DNA of 42,464 bases, taken from the NCBI GenBank assembly GCA_934102255.1, contig CAKOSN010000015.1, positions 1 to 42,464 of the forward strand, read 5' to 3'. This DNA comes from an uncultured Bacilli bacterium. GTDB taxonomy: Bacteria; Bacillota_I; Bacilli_A; RF39; UBA660. The position numbers were made by a program, and so were the translations under genes. The notes under the pieces were generated by a model. It had not been told where the DNA came from, made no database searches, and saw nothing but the letters and a program-made list of their open reading frames with translations. Below, one piece after another: positions 16,984 through 25,160 of this stretch (position 1 is its first letter; each line of letters opens with the position of its first letter).

Positions 16984-17009
16984 AGAATGCAAAAGGCATT
17001 CTTTTTTTT
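16984..17009 (+). terminator. Terminator of the 48-residue gene
   Basis: Perfect 7-bp inverted repeat AGAATGC / GCATTCT (16984-16990, 16996-17002) with a 5-nt loop and eight Ts. Confidence 0.85.
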
Positions 17010-17033
17010 GGCTCAAAAAAAGTCGTATAATGA

Positions 17034-17207
17034 CTAATAATTACGATTATAGCATTTACGACGTTTTAATTCTTCTAAATAACAACTCTGAGTACTATAA
17101 AGACTTACAATTTCATTACCAATTAGAAGAATGTTATCTTCTAGTTCTTTGTTAGGTAAATTTTTAATGAAAGCCATTTCATCTGCACTTAGTACCTTTA
17201 CAGACAT
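17034..17207 (-). CDS. Hypothetical 57-aa protein coupled to the cold-shock gene
   Basis: Unrecognised small soluble protein with a helical, acidic middle (LPNKELEDNILLIGNEIVSL) and a C-terminal CYLEELKRRKCYNRNY, giving two cysteines ten residues apart. An upstream ATG at 17222 is in frame, but the ATG at 17207 shares its A with the cold-shock gene's TAA (TAATG) and has GGTGA four bases before it, typical of translational coupling. It is therefore expected to be made together with the cold-shock protein. Confidence 0.6.
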   Translation of the reverse strand: MSVKVLSADEMAFIKNLPNKELEDNILLIGNEIVSLYSTQSCYLEELKRRKCYNRNY

Positions 17208-17422
17208 TAATTCACCATGCACTTTCTTGTTGTTTCAACATTTTTAGCTTGAAGTCCTTTTGGAGTTTCAACTAAGTTAAAAGTTACATAATCTCCTTCT
17301 TTTAAAGTTTTATAACCGTCCATAACGATTTGTGAATAGTGTACAAAAATATCTTCCTTACCTTGATTTTCTAAAAATCCAAAGCCCTTTTCATTGTTAA
17401 ACCATTTTACTCTACTTTCCAT
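17207..17422 (-). CDS. Cold-shock domain protein (CspA family)
   Basis: Single-stranded nucleic-acid binding cold-shock domain, an RNA chaperone (71 aa). Seen: start MESRVKWFNNEKGFGFLE with RNP1 (KGFGFL), RNP2 DIFVHYSQI (about 24-32), and VTFNLVETPKGLQAKNV. The usual C-terminus ends near here, but this one adds ETTRKCMVN. Ribosome site AAGGGAG precedes ATG. The long AT-rich upstream leader (17423-17620) may hold temperature-dependent structure, as in other csp genes, but none is clear. Its stop overlaps the start of the next small gene. Confidence 0.93.
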   Translation of the reverse strand: MESRVKWFNNEKGFGFLENQGKEDIFVHYSQIVMDGYKTLKEGDYVTFNLVETPKGLQAKNVETTRKCMVN

Positions 17423-17617
17423 TTCTTATTTCTCCCTTCGTTTAACATGGTTATATTATCCCATAAAGTACTTAAAAAAACATGTAAACAAGCTGTAATA
17501 AAAATGTATAAAAACTGTAATTTTATTTATATCTATTTTTATAAAAAATAAGTCTTGGGCACCTATAAATACTAAAAAGCAAATAAATATGAGTAAAAAT
17601 ATATAATGTTAATTTTA

Positions 17618-17679
17618 AAATTAAAAAGCAGTTTATTTTGACGTAAATTTCTAAATAAAATACATCAATAAAACTGCTT
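17618..17679 (-). terminator. Long-hairpin terminator of the small XRE gene
   Basis: Outer stem AAGCAGTTT / AAACTGCTT (17626-17634, 17671-17679) enclosing an inner TGATGTA / TACGTCA pairing with one wobble; on the minus strand it is followed by TTTAATTTT. The remainder of 17423-17617 shows no gene. Confidence 0.55.
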
Positions 17680-17681
17680 AT

Positions 17682-17936
17682 TTATTTACCATTCTTTTTA
17701 AAGAATTCTCCAACATCTTTTTCTAAAACTACAGAAATTCGATAAAGAGTTTCGATTGAGAAACCTCTTTCACCAAGTTCAGATTCTATACGACGAACAA
17801 ACTCAGGAGAGCGTTCAGCATAAACTGCTAATTGTTCTTGAGTATATCCTTTTTCTAATCTGAATTTACGAATATTTTCCGCTATTACTTGTTTAATTTC
17901 AGGATTAAACTTGAATTTTTTATCATTGTAAACCAT
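17682..17936 (-). CDS. XRE-family transcriptional regulator, 84 aa
   Basis: Small DNA-binding protein made almost only of an HTH_3 domain. Seen: IAENIRKFRLEKGYTQEQLA (about 19-38), a recognition-helix region SPEFVRRIESELGERGFS, and a C-terminal LYRISVVLEKDVGEFFKK. The usual turn after the recognition helix carries an extra ELGERGFS stretch. It has no sensor domain. The gene is monocistronic, with a good ribosome site (AGGTGG) and its own terminator. Target genes are unknown. Confidence 0.85.
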   Translation of the reverse strand: MVYNDKKFKFNPEIKQVIAENIRKFRLEKGYTQEQLAVYAERSPEFVRRIESELGERGFSIETLYRISVVLEKDVGEFFKKNGK

Positions 17937-18109
17937 CTAATACCACCTATAAATATTTTGCCATTTTTTTCCAATTAAGTATGTAGCCCAGAATGACCGC
18001 TTTTTTGTAATAAAAATTATTATTTTGTGCTATAATAAAGATAGTTTTGAAAGAGAATTTTTTATATAAAATATACTAGAGTTTAAGCGTATTTGAAAGG
18101 ATTAATAGA

Positions 18110-18421
18110 ATGAATAAAAATAATGTGAAAACTAATAAGCAAATTGATACAAGAAAGTTGGATTTTTTTCTAAATAATAATACAAAAGAGTTAAAAAAAA
18201 TTACTAATGAAACAGTTAAATCATATAATAGACAATGTAATATTTTAAAAAGACATATTAAAGCTTTAGCTAAGTTAGAACCTAAAAGATGTTATGAAGA
18301 TGCCCATATTAAATGGGAACAAGAGTTAGGAACTTTAGAAGATAATTATAATTTAATATTTGATAAGTATTTAAAAGAGAAAAAAGAATTAGATAAAGTT
18401 AATAGAATTAATCTTTACTAA
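18110..18421 (+). CDS. Hypothetical coiled-coil protein, 103 aa
   Basis: Unrecognised soluble protein, very rich in Lys, Asn and Glu, predicted to be helical throughout with a likely coiled coil (about 20-60 and 75-98, e.g. ELKKITNETVKSYNRQ and FDKYLKEKKELDKVNR). It has two cysteines (about 44 and 62). An extended -10 (TGCTATAAT, ending about 18038) lies upstream with a poor -35, and the ribosome site GAAAGGA is nine bases before ATG. It resembles no family I can name. Confidence 0.6.
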   Translation: MNKNNVKTNKQIDTRKLDFFLNNNTKELKKITNETVKSYNRQCNILKRHIKALAKLEPKRCYEDAHIKWEQELGTLEDNYNLIFDKYLKEKKELDKVNRINLY

Positions 18422-18498
18422 TTAATATTATGATTATTTTATATATTAAGCACACTTTATAAAGTTTTATTATTTATTAGCGTGTTTTTTCAGACTAT

Positions 18499-18523
18499 AA
18501 TCAACATAATGGCTTTGTTGATT
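18499..18523. repeat. Inverted repeat, possible sRNA or terminator element
   Basis: Perfect 8-bp arms AATCAACA / TGTTGATT (18499-18506, 18516-18523) with a 9-nt loop, in the gap between the converging 18110 and 18605 genes. No T-run follows on either strand. Confidence 0.4.
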
Positions 18524-18561
18524 GACTTATTATAGCATAATTAATTTTGAAAGATAGTAAA

Positions 18562-18588
18562 AAAGTTAAGGCGGATTGTCTTAACTTT
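18562..18588. terminator. Terminator between converging genes
   Basis: Perfect 9-bp inverted repeat AAAGTTAAG / CTTAACTTT with a 9-nt loop. On the minus strand it is followed by Ts (end of the 18605 XRE gene); on the plus strand by TAATTTTG. Confidence 0.75.
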
Positions 18589-18604
18589 TAATTTTGTTAT
18601 AAAT

Positions 18605-19189
18605 TTAGTTTTCTTTAGTAGTAGTTTTGCAAGAACCATTATGGTCTTTAAAATAATCTTCGATATGAGCAGCCATTTTATTAGCATTTTCATATTCTTC
18701 AATATTAATATGATTTGCTATCCAAGCATCACCACCACTGTTAATAATTTGATAATTTTTATTGTATTCAGCTTCGTATGTGTATTGTTCATTATCAAGA
18801 TTACAGGTTAATGAAACTTTTCCAACTATCTCTCTATCTGTTTTATCGGTAAATTTAATACTAAAAATGACTATAACAGCAATTATCATAACTATTATAG
18901 CTATCATGATACCAGCGCCAATTTGAAGTATTTTAATAATTATGCCAGCTAGTTTTTCGGTATTGCTTACTTTTTCAACTAGAATAGAATTTACGTCATT
19001 ATCCAAAAGTTCATCTATGCTTATCTTTAAAGTCTTAGATAATAGTTTTAGTTGTTCAGGATTAGGGGAAGTTTCTCCTAGTTCCCAATTTGATATAGTT
19101 TGTCTAGTAACATTAATTTTCTCGGCTAATTGTTCCTGAGATAGATTATTTTTTTTACGATAATTTAATATATTTGTTCCTAATGCCAT
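18605..19189 (-). CDS. Membrane-anchored XRE regulator with short outer domain
   Basis: One-component membrane regulator (194 aa). Seen: an N-terminal HTH_3 domain (about 5-60: NILNYRKKNNLSQEQLAEKI, VTRQTISNWELGE), a linker, a long hydrophobic segment (about 80-113) and an extracytoplasmic domain of about 80 residues (DKTDREIVGKVSLTCNL onward) with two cysteines. Such proteins bind DNA from the membrane and are thought to sense an outer signal; no ligand is known. It lies just downstream of the lipoprotein cluster on the same strand and has its own -10 TATAAT. A strong terminator follows. Confidence 0.8.
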   Translation of the reverse strand: MALGTNILNYRKKNNLSQEQLAEKINVTRQTISNWELGETSPNPEQLKLLSKTLKISIDELLDNDVNSILVEKVSNTEKLAGIIIKILQIGAGIMIAIIVMIIAVIVIFSIKFTDKTDREIVGKVSLTCNLDNEQYTYEAEYNKNYQIINSGGDAWIANHINIEEYENANKMAAHIEDYFKDHNGSCKTTTKEN

Positions 19190-19292
19190 ATTTTTCTCCT
19201 CTCAGTAACCATTATATATGATTTAATATTTAGACTCTACCAAATATCTTTGGAAGATGCGCAAAGGATTTTAACATTTAAGAAAAATGACA

Positions 19293-19967
19293 TTATTTAC
19301 ACATGTTTTCTTTAAATGCAAGTTGGTAGTCACCTATATAAACATCTTTATTACCATTTAAAGTATGGCACGCTATTACGGTGATATTTTTGTCTTTATC
19401 TTTATAGATAGTAGTGCCACCGTCATTTAAAGCATCAGTTGCTTCTAGTTTGTCAGTTAAATTTTTGATACTTCTATCTAAGCTTTGGTTAAGACTATCA
19501 GCATAATCTTTAAAAGTCATTTTTTCTCCAAGAAAAGTTATATATAAATTATTAATGTTTTCTTCTAAATATACTTTTATATCGTCATTGTTTAAATACT
19601 CATTAAATTCAATATTACCACAAGTTTCTGAAAATGCGACTGATAATTCTATATCTATATCGTCATTTTTGTAAGGTCCACCTTGTTTAAATTCTATGTA
19701 TTTTTTATCAATATTAATAAGTTTCAAAAATGTTTCTTGATTTTTAACTGTATTCTCAACTAATTCGACAATAATAATATTTTTTTCATCATCAATGTAA
19801 AATGAGCCTAAATTAGATTTATCAACTTTAGAGTTACTAAAATAATAGCTAATTGCTTTATATGTATCTTCTAAATTAGTTGGTATGTCTTGGGTTTGAT
19901 TTTGGCAGGCAGTAGCTACTAATAACATTAAAAAAAATGATACGATAGTTAAAATATTCTTTTTCAT
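19293..19967 (-). CDS. Lipoprotein, tandem paralog 1
   Basis: Secreted lipoprotein of a tandem family (224 aa). Seen: signal peptide MKKNILTIVSFFLMLLVATA with the lipobox cysteine directly after it (ATAC), then a polar beta-rich domain. It shares DGGTTIYKDKDKNITVIACH and GNKDVYIGDYQL near the C-terminus with the next two genes, ending in a conserved final cysteine (ENMCK). It is the most diverged of the three copies. Function unknown; a surface protein sensed or controlled by the neighbouring membrane XRE regulators is one possibility. Confidence 0.7.
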   Translation of the reverse strand: MKKNILTIVSFFLMLLVATACQNQTQDIPTNLEDTYKAISYYFSNSKVDKSNLGSFYIDDEKNIIIVELVENTVKNQETFLKLINIDKKYIEFKQGGPYKNDDIDIELSVAFSETCGNIEFNEYLNNDDIKVYLEENINNLYITFLGEKMTFKDYADSLNQSLDRSIKNLTDKLEATDALNDGGTTIYKDKDKNITVIACHTLNGNKDVYIGDYQLAFKENMCK

Positions 19968-19999
19968 TTAATTTTTTTCCTTTCAATTATATTAAAGCT

Positions 20000-20656
20000 T
20001 TATCGACATTTAGCATCATTATGACTTAAATTATAATCACCTATATAAACATCTTTGTTGCCTTCTAAAGTATTACAAACAATTACTGTCATATTTTTGT
20101 CTTTACCTTTATAAATAGTAGTACCACCGTCTTTTAAGCTATCCCATTTATCTAATAAATCGGTTACAGATTTAATGCTATTTTCTAATGATTGATTTGT
20201 ATTAACAGCATAATCTTTAAAACTCATTCGATATTGGTGGTCGAAAATGTATAGTTCGGCAATATTATTTTCTAAATATACATTTCTATCATTTTTAGTA
20301 AAATACTTAGTAAAACTAATAGTATCATTCTTTTTACTATCTAAAATAGATATTTCAGCATCAAATAATCGGTTAGGGCCACCTTGTTCAAATTTAATGT
20401 ATTTTTCATCAACATTAACCTCATTTAAAACCTCTTCTTGTTTAGCTTTGCTATTATCTATTAAAATTATTGTTATGATTTGATTTTTTTCATCGTAAGA
20501 AATGGCCGATATGTTTTCATCTTTTTTAGGACTACTAAAATATTTAGCAACTGTTTTATATGTATCTTTAAAGTTACTAGGTTTGGTTTTATTACATCCA
20601 TTAGTTATTAATACCAGAGATAAACATAATACGATTATTAAAATATTCTTTTTCAT
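20000..20656 (-). CDS. Lipoprotein, tandem paralog 2
   Basis: Second copy of the lipoprotein family (218 aa), with signal peptide MKKNILIIVLCLSLVLIT and lipobox NGC. Its C-terminal 50 or so residues (LLDKWDSLKDGG, KNMTVIVCNTLEGNKDVYIG, NLSHNDAKCR) are nearly identical to copy 3, as is the signal peptide, while the middle third is only loosely similar. Spacing to copy 1 is 32 nt and to copy 3 is also 32 nt, so all three are probably one transcript. Ribosome site AAAGGG precedes ATG. Confidence 0.7.
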   Translation of the reverse strand: MKKNILIIVLCLSLVLITNGCNKTKPSNFKDTYKTVAKYFSSPKKDENISAISYDEKNQIITIILIDNSKAKQEEVLNEVNVDEKYIKFEQGGPNRLFDAEISILDSKKNDTISFTKYFTKNDRNVYLENNIAELYIFDHQYRMSFKDYAVNTNQSLENSIKSVTDLLDKWDSLKDGGTTIYKGKDKNMTVIVCNTLEGNKDVYIGDYNLSHNDAKCR

Positions 20657-20688
20657 TTAATTTACCCTTTCCATTATTTTAGATAGTT

Positions 20689-21345
20689 TTATCTACATTT
20701 AGCATCATTATGACTTAAATTATAATCACCTATATAAACATCTTTGTTGCCTTCTAAAGTATTACAAACAATTACCGTCATATTTTTGTCTTTATCTTTA
20801 TAAACAGTAGTCCCACCGTCTTTTAAGCTATCCCACTTATCTAATAAATCAGTTACAAATGTAAGGCTTCTTTCCAATGACTGATTTGTATTAGTAGCAT
20901 AATAATTAAAAGTCATTCGATTTTGGTTATCAAAAACATACAATTCATTAACATTATTTTCTAAATACACAGTTCTATTTTCTTTAGTTAGATACTTATT
21001 AAAACTAATGCTTTCTTCTTTTTTATCTTCATTAATGGATAATTCAATGTCAAAATCATTACTAGATTTATCTTGTTTAAACTCTATATATTTTTTATTA
21101 ACATTGACAGTTTTTAAAAAATTTTGTTGATTTTCTTTACTATTATCAGCTAATTTAACTATTACTATTTGTTTTTCTGTATCATAATAAATAGCAGTTA
21201 CATTTTCATCTTTTTCAGAGCTGTTAAAATAATTATAGATAGCATTATATGTATCCTTACCGTTTTTTGGTTGATTATTATTACATCCACTAGTTATTAA
21301 TACTAATGATAGACATAATACAATTATTAAAATATTCTTTTTCAT
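20689..21345 (-). CDS. Lipoprotein, tandem paralog 3
   Basis: First-transcribed copy of the triplicated lipoprotein family (218 aa). Signal peptide and C-terminal domain match copy 2 almost residue for residue; the central region (about 25-150) has drifted but keeps the spacing of landmarks such as KYIEFKQ, VYLENNVNELYVFD and NQSLERS. No family name recognised. The 125-nt upstream gap holds AT-rich -10-like sequences but no convincing promoter. Confidence 0.7.
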   Translation of the reverse strand: MKKNILIIVLCLSLVLITSGCNNNQPKNGKDTYNAIYNYFNSSEKDENVTAIYYDTEKQIVIVKLADNSKENQQNFLKTVNVNKKYIEFKQDKSSNDFDIELSINEDKKEESISFNKYLTKENRTVYLENNVNELYVFDNQNRMTFNYYATNTNQSLERSLTFVTDLLDKWDSLKDGGTTVYKDKDKNMTVIVCNTLEGNKDVYIGDYNLSHNDAKCR

Positions 21346-21461
21346 TTAAATTTTCCCTTTCATTTATCGCAAGTAAAACTTAAGTAGATTTATTTTCTAT
21401 TAATATAATCTTTACAATACAATCCCTCTTTTCTAATAAAAATGTATCATAAGTATAAATT

Positions 21462-21514
21462 AAAAAAAAGAAAGTCTAACTTGCAAAGACTTAAAAACTT
21501 GTAAGTTAGACTTT
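21462..21514 (-). terminator. Terminator of the 21513 XRE gene
   Basis: Perfect 12-bp inverted repeat AAAGTCTAACTT / AAGTTAGACTTT (21471-21482, 21503-21514), followed on the minus strand by CTTTTTTTT. The first arm overlaps the stop codon of the XRE gene. Confidence 0.85.
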
Positions 21515-22562
21515 ATTTAATAATATTATCTAAATAATTTAATACATTTCTAAAATAATTATTATATTCACTATTAGATAGATTCTCTATTTGGGATATA
21601 TCATAACTAGATAGTATTTCATTTTTATTAAGTTCTATATAATTTATAAACTTTTTATCTTTTAGGCTATATTGCCATATTTTAATAATATTATTGTTCT
21701 TAGTAGCTAAAGTAATAATATAATTATTAACATTATATTGAATATTATAAGTGTTATCTTTATACTTTTCTTCAGTATAATATACTTCTTTATCAGGATT
21801 ATATTTAAAGTTATTTATAATATACTCTGGAATTTCTATATAAATATCATAATCTTTTTTAGTATCAGAACCATTCGTAGCATTGTTGTTGTCAAAGATT
21901 AAAGCATCATTAACAAAAGTTTCATTAATATCTAATTTAATTTTATTACTATCTGTTCCAATATATAAATTATGTATGTAATCATTAAAATCATTAGTAA
22001 GAATATATTCATCTTCTCCTAATTTTTCTTTAAATTTGATTGCTTTTGTACCTTTTGGACATAATACTTCTTTATCGTTATAGTAAAGACAAATATAACT
22101 AGTATCACTATTATATACCATTAAATTAAAATAAATATTTCTATTAATTTTTAGAATATTACCAGCAAGTTCCATGGATTTATCACTGGTATCTATAGAA
22201 TATACTCTTGTTTTTTTATATGAATTAAGAAAATAATAAATAAAGAATGATAGTAAAAAAGTAAATATAGTAATTAGTAACGTTATAATATATTTTCTTT
22301 TTTGATTATTAATTTTATTAATAAATATTTCATTCGATTTATGAGGACTCTTTAATTTACCACCGGCATAAATTTCTTCGATTGTTAAATTATAAAGATT
22401 AGCCAGGTCATTGATTTTTTCAATATCAGGGATAAATCTGCCGTTTTCCCAAGAAGAAATTGCTTGTCTTGTTATGTGTAATTTAAGTGCTAACTCTTCT
22501 TGGGTTAAGTTATGTTCTGTTCTTAGTTTTTTTAGATATTTACCTATATTTTCTGCGTTCAT
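21513..22562 (-). CDS. Membrane-anchored XRE regulator with large outer domain
   Basis: 349-aa one-component membrane regulator. Seen: HTH_3 at the N-terminus (NIGKYLKKLRTEHNLTQEEL, ITRQAISSWENGRF), basic linker, one membrane segment (about 93-112, ITLLITIFTFLLSFFIYYFL) and an outer domain of about 230 residues opening with KKTRVYSIDTSDKSMELAGN. That opening matches the 31648 regulator (FNKTRVFTFYGNSEHLS), marking a shared sensor domain. GGAGTG is seven bases before the ATG at 22562, favoured over an upstream in-frame start at 22577. Divergent from the next XRE gene, with an extended -10 promoter facing left. Confidence 0.82.
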   Translation of the reverse strand: MNAENIGKYLKKLRTEHNLTQEELALKLHITRQAISSWENGRFIPDIEKINDLANLYNLTIEEIYAGGKLKSPHKSNEIFINKINNQKRKYIITLLITIFTFLLSFFIYYFLNSYKKTRVYSIDTSDKSMELAGNILKINRNIYFNLMVYNSDTSYICLYYNDKEVLCPKGTKAIKFKEKLGEDEYILTNDFNDYIHNLYIGTDSNKIKLDINETFVNDALIFDNNNATNGSDTKKDYDIYIEIPEYIINNFKYNPDKEVYYTEEKYKDNTYNIQYNVNNYIITLATKNNNIIKIWQYSLKDKKFINYIELNKNEILSSYDISQIENLSNSEYNNYFRNVLNYLDNIIK

Positions 22563-22656
22563 ATAAATACACTCCATGTGATTACTATATCATTTTTAGA
22601 AGAAAAAAAGAAGTTTTGTAAATTAATTTATAAATTAGGCATAAAAGTCTATAAGT

Positions 22657-22686
22657 TTGATGCGAAATGTCCTGTTATTTTATAGT
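22657..22686 (+). promoter_or_regulatory. Promoter of the rightward XRE gene
   Basis: Plus strand: -35 TTGATG (22657-22662), 18-bp spacer, -10 TATAGT (22681-22686). The divergent gap 22563-22720 also holds a leftward TG-A-TATAGT element for the opposite XRE gene, so the two regulators share one short control region. Confidence 0.5.
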
Positions 22687-22720
22687 GAATTCAGTTATAT
22701 TTATCCTAGGAGGAAGAAAT

Positions 22721-23467
22721 ATGAATCAAGAAAAAATGGGAAAATTTATTGCGGAATGTCGCAAAAAGAAAAAATTGACTCAAGAGGAATTAGCAGAAAA
22801 ACTTAATGTTAATATTAGAACTGTATCTCGTTGGGAGACTGGGGTTTGTATACCTGACTTGTCGTTATATGAATCATTATGTAACACTTTAGGTATAACA
22901 ATTAATGAATTATTATCAGGAACTTATTTGAGTAAAGAAGATTATCTTAAAACTTTTGAAAAGAATATTATTAATGTTGTAGATGAAACTAGTAAAAAGA
23001 AGAAAGTAGTTGGTATTATTAAAAATATTTTAATAGTAGTTCTAAGTATGTATATTGTTGCTTTAATTTTATTAGTGTTTGCTAATGGAGTTACTTTTAA
23101 ACAAATTTATCAAGAAAATGCTATTAGTGTAGAAAAAACAAGCAGTAGACCAATTAGATTTAATGTTGATGCAATAACCGAAGGTCAAGTAAAATACGCA
23201 TATTTAACTAAAGATGATTATACTATTATATTTATTACGAGATATCAAACTTTGAAAGAAAAATTAAGTGGTGAAAATTATCGTAATATTACTGGATATA
23301 ATTTAGATAGTAAGCAGTTTGGAGAAGGTATTGAAATTAATGGTGTTGATTTAAAAGATAAAATTAAAGTTTACTATACCAATGTTAATTTTAAGAAAAT
23401 AGCTACTGCTAATAATGATATCCTAGCTGATATTATTAATGATTCTGAATTATTATATACTGATTAG
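22721..23467 (+). CDS. Membrane-anchored XRE regulator, rightward
   Basis: 248-aa membrane one-component regulator. Seen: HTH_3 (MGKFIAECRKKKKLTQEELA, VNIRTVSRWETG), then about 40 charged residues, a membrane segment (about 107-126, IVVLSMYIVALILLVFANGV) and an outer domain of about 120 residues. Perfect AGGAGG stands ten bases before the ATG at 22721; the in-frame start at 22667 is upstream of the promoter -10 and can be excluded. Its HTH is close to that of the 31648 regulator (both start MNQ-K-GKFI). Only gene on the plus strand in the accessory region. Confidence 0.85.
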   Translation: MNQEKMGKFIAECRKKKKLTQEELAEKLNVNIRTVSRWETGVCIPDLSLYESLCNTLGITINELLSGTYLSKEDYLKTFEKNIINVVDETSKKKKVVGIIKNILIVVLSMYIVALILLVFANGVTFKQIYQENAISVEKTSSRPIRFNVDAITEGQVKYAYLTKDDYTIIFITRYQTLKEKLSGENYRNITGYNLDSKQFGEGIEINGVDLKDKIKVYYTNVNFKKIATANNDILADIINDSELLYTD

Positions 23468-23487
23468 ACCTGAAAATGGTCTTTTTT
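23466..23487 (+). terminator. Terminator of the rightward XRE gene
   Basis: 5-bp stem AGACC / GGTCT (23466-23470, 23478-23482) with a 7-nt loop, then a T-run. Confidence 0.65.
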
Positions 23488-23524
23488 CTTAGGTGCCAGC
23501 TGGCTATAGCCTTTAGCTACCACA

Positions 23525-23537
23525 AACGGTTTTGGAG
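23525..23537. repeat. 13-bp copy of the tRNA-Trp att core
   Basis: AACGGTTTTGGAG here is identical, in the same orientation, to 33270-33282 inside the tRNA-Trp fragment. The flanks do not match. A -10-like TATAAT (23543-23548), a GAAGGAG site and a four-codon frame ATG-ACT-TTC-TAA (23589-23600) follow, looking like the start of a broken rightward gene. Confidence 0.4.
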
Positions 23538-23607
23538 GGTGTTATAATTTATTAAAGTTTTCCTTTTTGAATTCAGAAGGAGTATGTTATGACTTTCTAA
23601 TCTAATT

Positions 23608-23967
23608 TTAATATCCTATAGTATATTCGTTATACCATAAATGCTTTTCAATAGTGTAGGATATTTTACGGCCATTGTTGATAGAATTATAGTTATCCAC
23701 AATTTTTTGAAGTTTAGTATTTAATGAGTCATAATTTTCATGAGTTCTAAACCTATGTCCAGTCATACAACAAGTGTTAACATAACAACTGTTTTCAGGA
23801 ATATCTATTTTAAATCCGTCGCTATATTCATAATGGCTTAAATTATAAGCTGTTTGACACTTTTCACCTAAAGCATTTTTAGGATTGTAAATAAAAAGAT
23901 AGAAAATTACAGCTAGAATAACAAGAAGAACACATAAAATTAAAATGATTTTTTGATTTTTTTTCAT
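23608..23967 (-). CDS. Membrane-anchored extracellular small protein
   Basis: Unrecognised 119-aa protein: one N-terminal membrane segment (about 7-27, IILILCVLLVILAVIFYLFI) acting as an uncleaved anchor, then an extracellular domain of about 90 residues with four cysteines (EKCQTAY, ENSCYVNTCCMTG), probably disulfide-bonded. It is the last gene of a five-gene leftward run (permease at 25489 first). Role unknown. Confidence 0.6.
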   Translation of the reverse strand: MKKNQKIILILCVLLVILAVIFYLFIYNPKNALGEKCQTAYNLSHYEYSDGFKIDIPENSCYVNTCCMTGHRFRTHENYDSLNTKLQKIVDNYNSINNGRKISYTIEKHLWYNEYTIGY

Positions 23968-24010
23968 AAATTAAATTCACTTTCTTAATGTTTATTATAC
24001 TATTTTTTGT

Positions 24011-24556
24011 TTAACGAAGTAAAAATTTGGGAACATCATCTTTTTCAATGAATTTGACATTTTTTAAATCCAAACTTACTTTTCCATAACCACGATGATA
24101 TTCTTCACCAGTAGCAGTATACTCATAATATATATTTTCGTCATAAATTCCTAAAGCTGCATCTATATATCCAGTAGAGCTCCCAGTTAATATATTTCGG
24201 TTGCCTTCATCAATCATCGCACCGGTTTCTAAATCAAATGATGCAATAGTAAAGCCAAAGAAATATATCTTGTCATAAGTCCAGCATATTAATCTTGACT
24301 CAACATTACTTCCAATGGGAAAAGAAAAAGTTTTCTGATAATTACCATGACCTAAGCTTTTATATACTGTAAATATTGAATAATTTGGTTCTTGACCTTC
24401 TACTAAGGCATAGTCTCCATTTGATGAAATTATTTTTATATCATCAATATATTTTATCTCAGGTTTATTCTTTTTATCTCTAGTGTTTAAAAAGGATATT
24501 ACCAACAGTGCTACTATAAATATTATTATTAAATATACCCATTTCTTACTTTTCAT
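24011..24556 (-). CDS. Membrane-anchored extracellular beta-rich protein
   Basis: Unrecognised 181-aa protein with an N-terminal anchor (about 5-23, WVYLIIIFIVALLVISFL) and an outer domain rich in alternating hydrophobic strands (SSNGDYALVEGQ, NYSIFTVYKSLGHGNYQ, DKIYFFGFTIASFDLETG). The pattern recalls beta-propeller-like or WD-like repeats, but the length allows only a few blades. It lies 29 nt after the upstream gene, in the permease-led run. Confidence 0.6.
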   Translation of the reverse strand: MKSKKWVYLIIIFIVALLVISFLNTRDKKNKPEIKYIDDIKIISSNGDYALVEGQEPNYSIFTVYKSLGHGNYQKTFSFPIGSNVESRLICWTYDKIYFFGFTIASFDLETGAMIDEGNRNILTGSSTGYIDAALGIYDENIYYEYTATGEEYHRGYGKVSLDLKNVKFIEKDDVPKFLLR

Positions 24557-24585
24557 TATTTACCTCTTTTAAATATTTTGTCAGC

Positions 24586-25113
24586 CTATTTATCGATATA
24601 ATTTATTTTAAATTGTTCTTTTGAACAAATATTATCAGTTGTACAATATTCTATAAATACTGTTATTATAGCTTTAAAATTATCTTTATTAGCAAGGTTA
24701 AAAGCCGTTTTTTCACAATCAATCCCTGAATCATTTTCACAAAGTATTCCTGCTTCATAAAATTGAAACTCGGTAATATATTTTTTTAATTTATTCAGAT
24801 TTTTACTATTACCAAGTGAAGACCAAGGTTTATCATCAAATAAAACAGTTACTTTTTCACTCTTTAATTTATTAATTTTTTTAGTTTGTAAAAAACCATT
24901 AATTAATATTTGACTATATTCATTTGTAAAATATACTTTTCCGGTATCGAATTTAAAATGCTCACTCTGACCCTCAAATTTATATGTAGGATGTTCTATA
25001 TTAGGTTTTATTAAATCTTCTTCATTATTTTTAGCAATACAATTAAATAATAAATATATAATCATTATTACTATAAAAATTATAATTAAAATATATTTTG
25101 ACTTTGACTTCAT
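24586..25113 (-). CDS. Membrane-anchored extracellular protein with four outer cysteines
   Basis: Unrecognised 175-aa protein. N-terminal anchor (about 6-26, YILIIIFIVIMIIYLLFNCI), then an outer domain with two cysteine pairs (CENDSGIDCEKTAF and EYCTTDNICSKEQF). It shares the single-anchor layout of the two following genes but no clear sequence similarity with them. It probably belongs to the same transcript as the permease. Confidence 0.6.
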   Translation of the reverse strand: MKSKSKYILIIIFIVIMIIYLLFNCIAKNNEEDLIKPNIEHPTYKFEGQSEHFKFDTGKVYFTNEYSQILINGFLQTKKINKLKSEKVTVLFDDKPWSSLGNSKNLNKLKKYITEFQFYEAGILCENDSGIDCEKTAFNLANKDNFKAIITVFIEYCTTDNICSKEQFKINYIDK

Positions 25114-25160
25114 AAATTTCTACAACTTTCTTATATCTTTTTTTTAATAAGATTATAATT

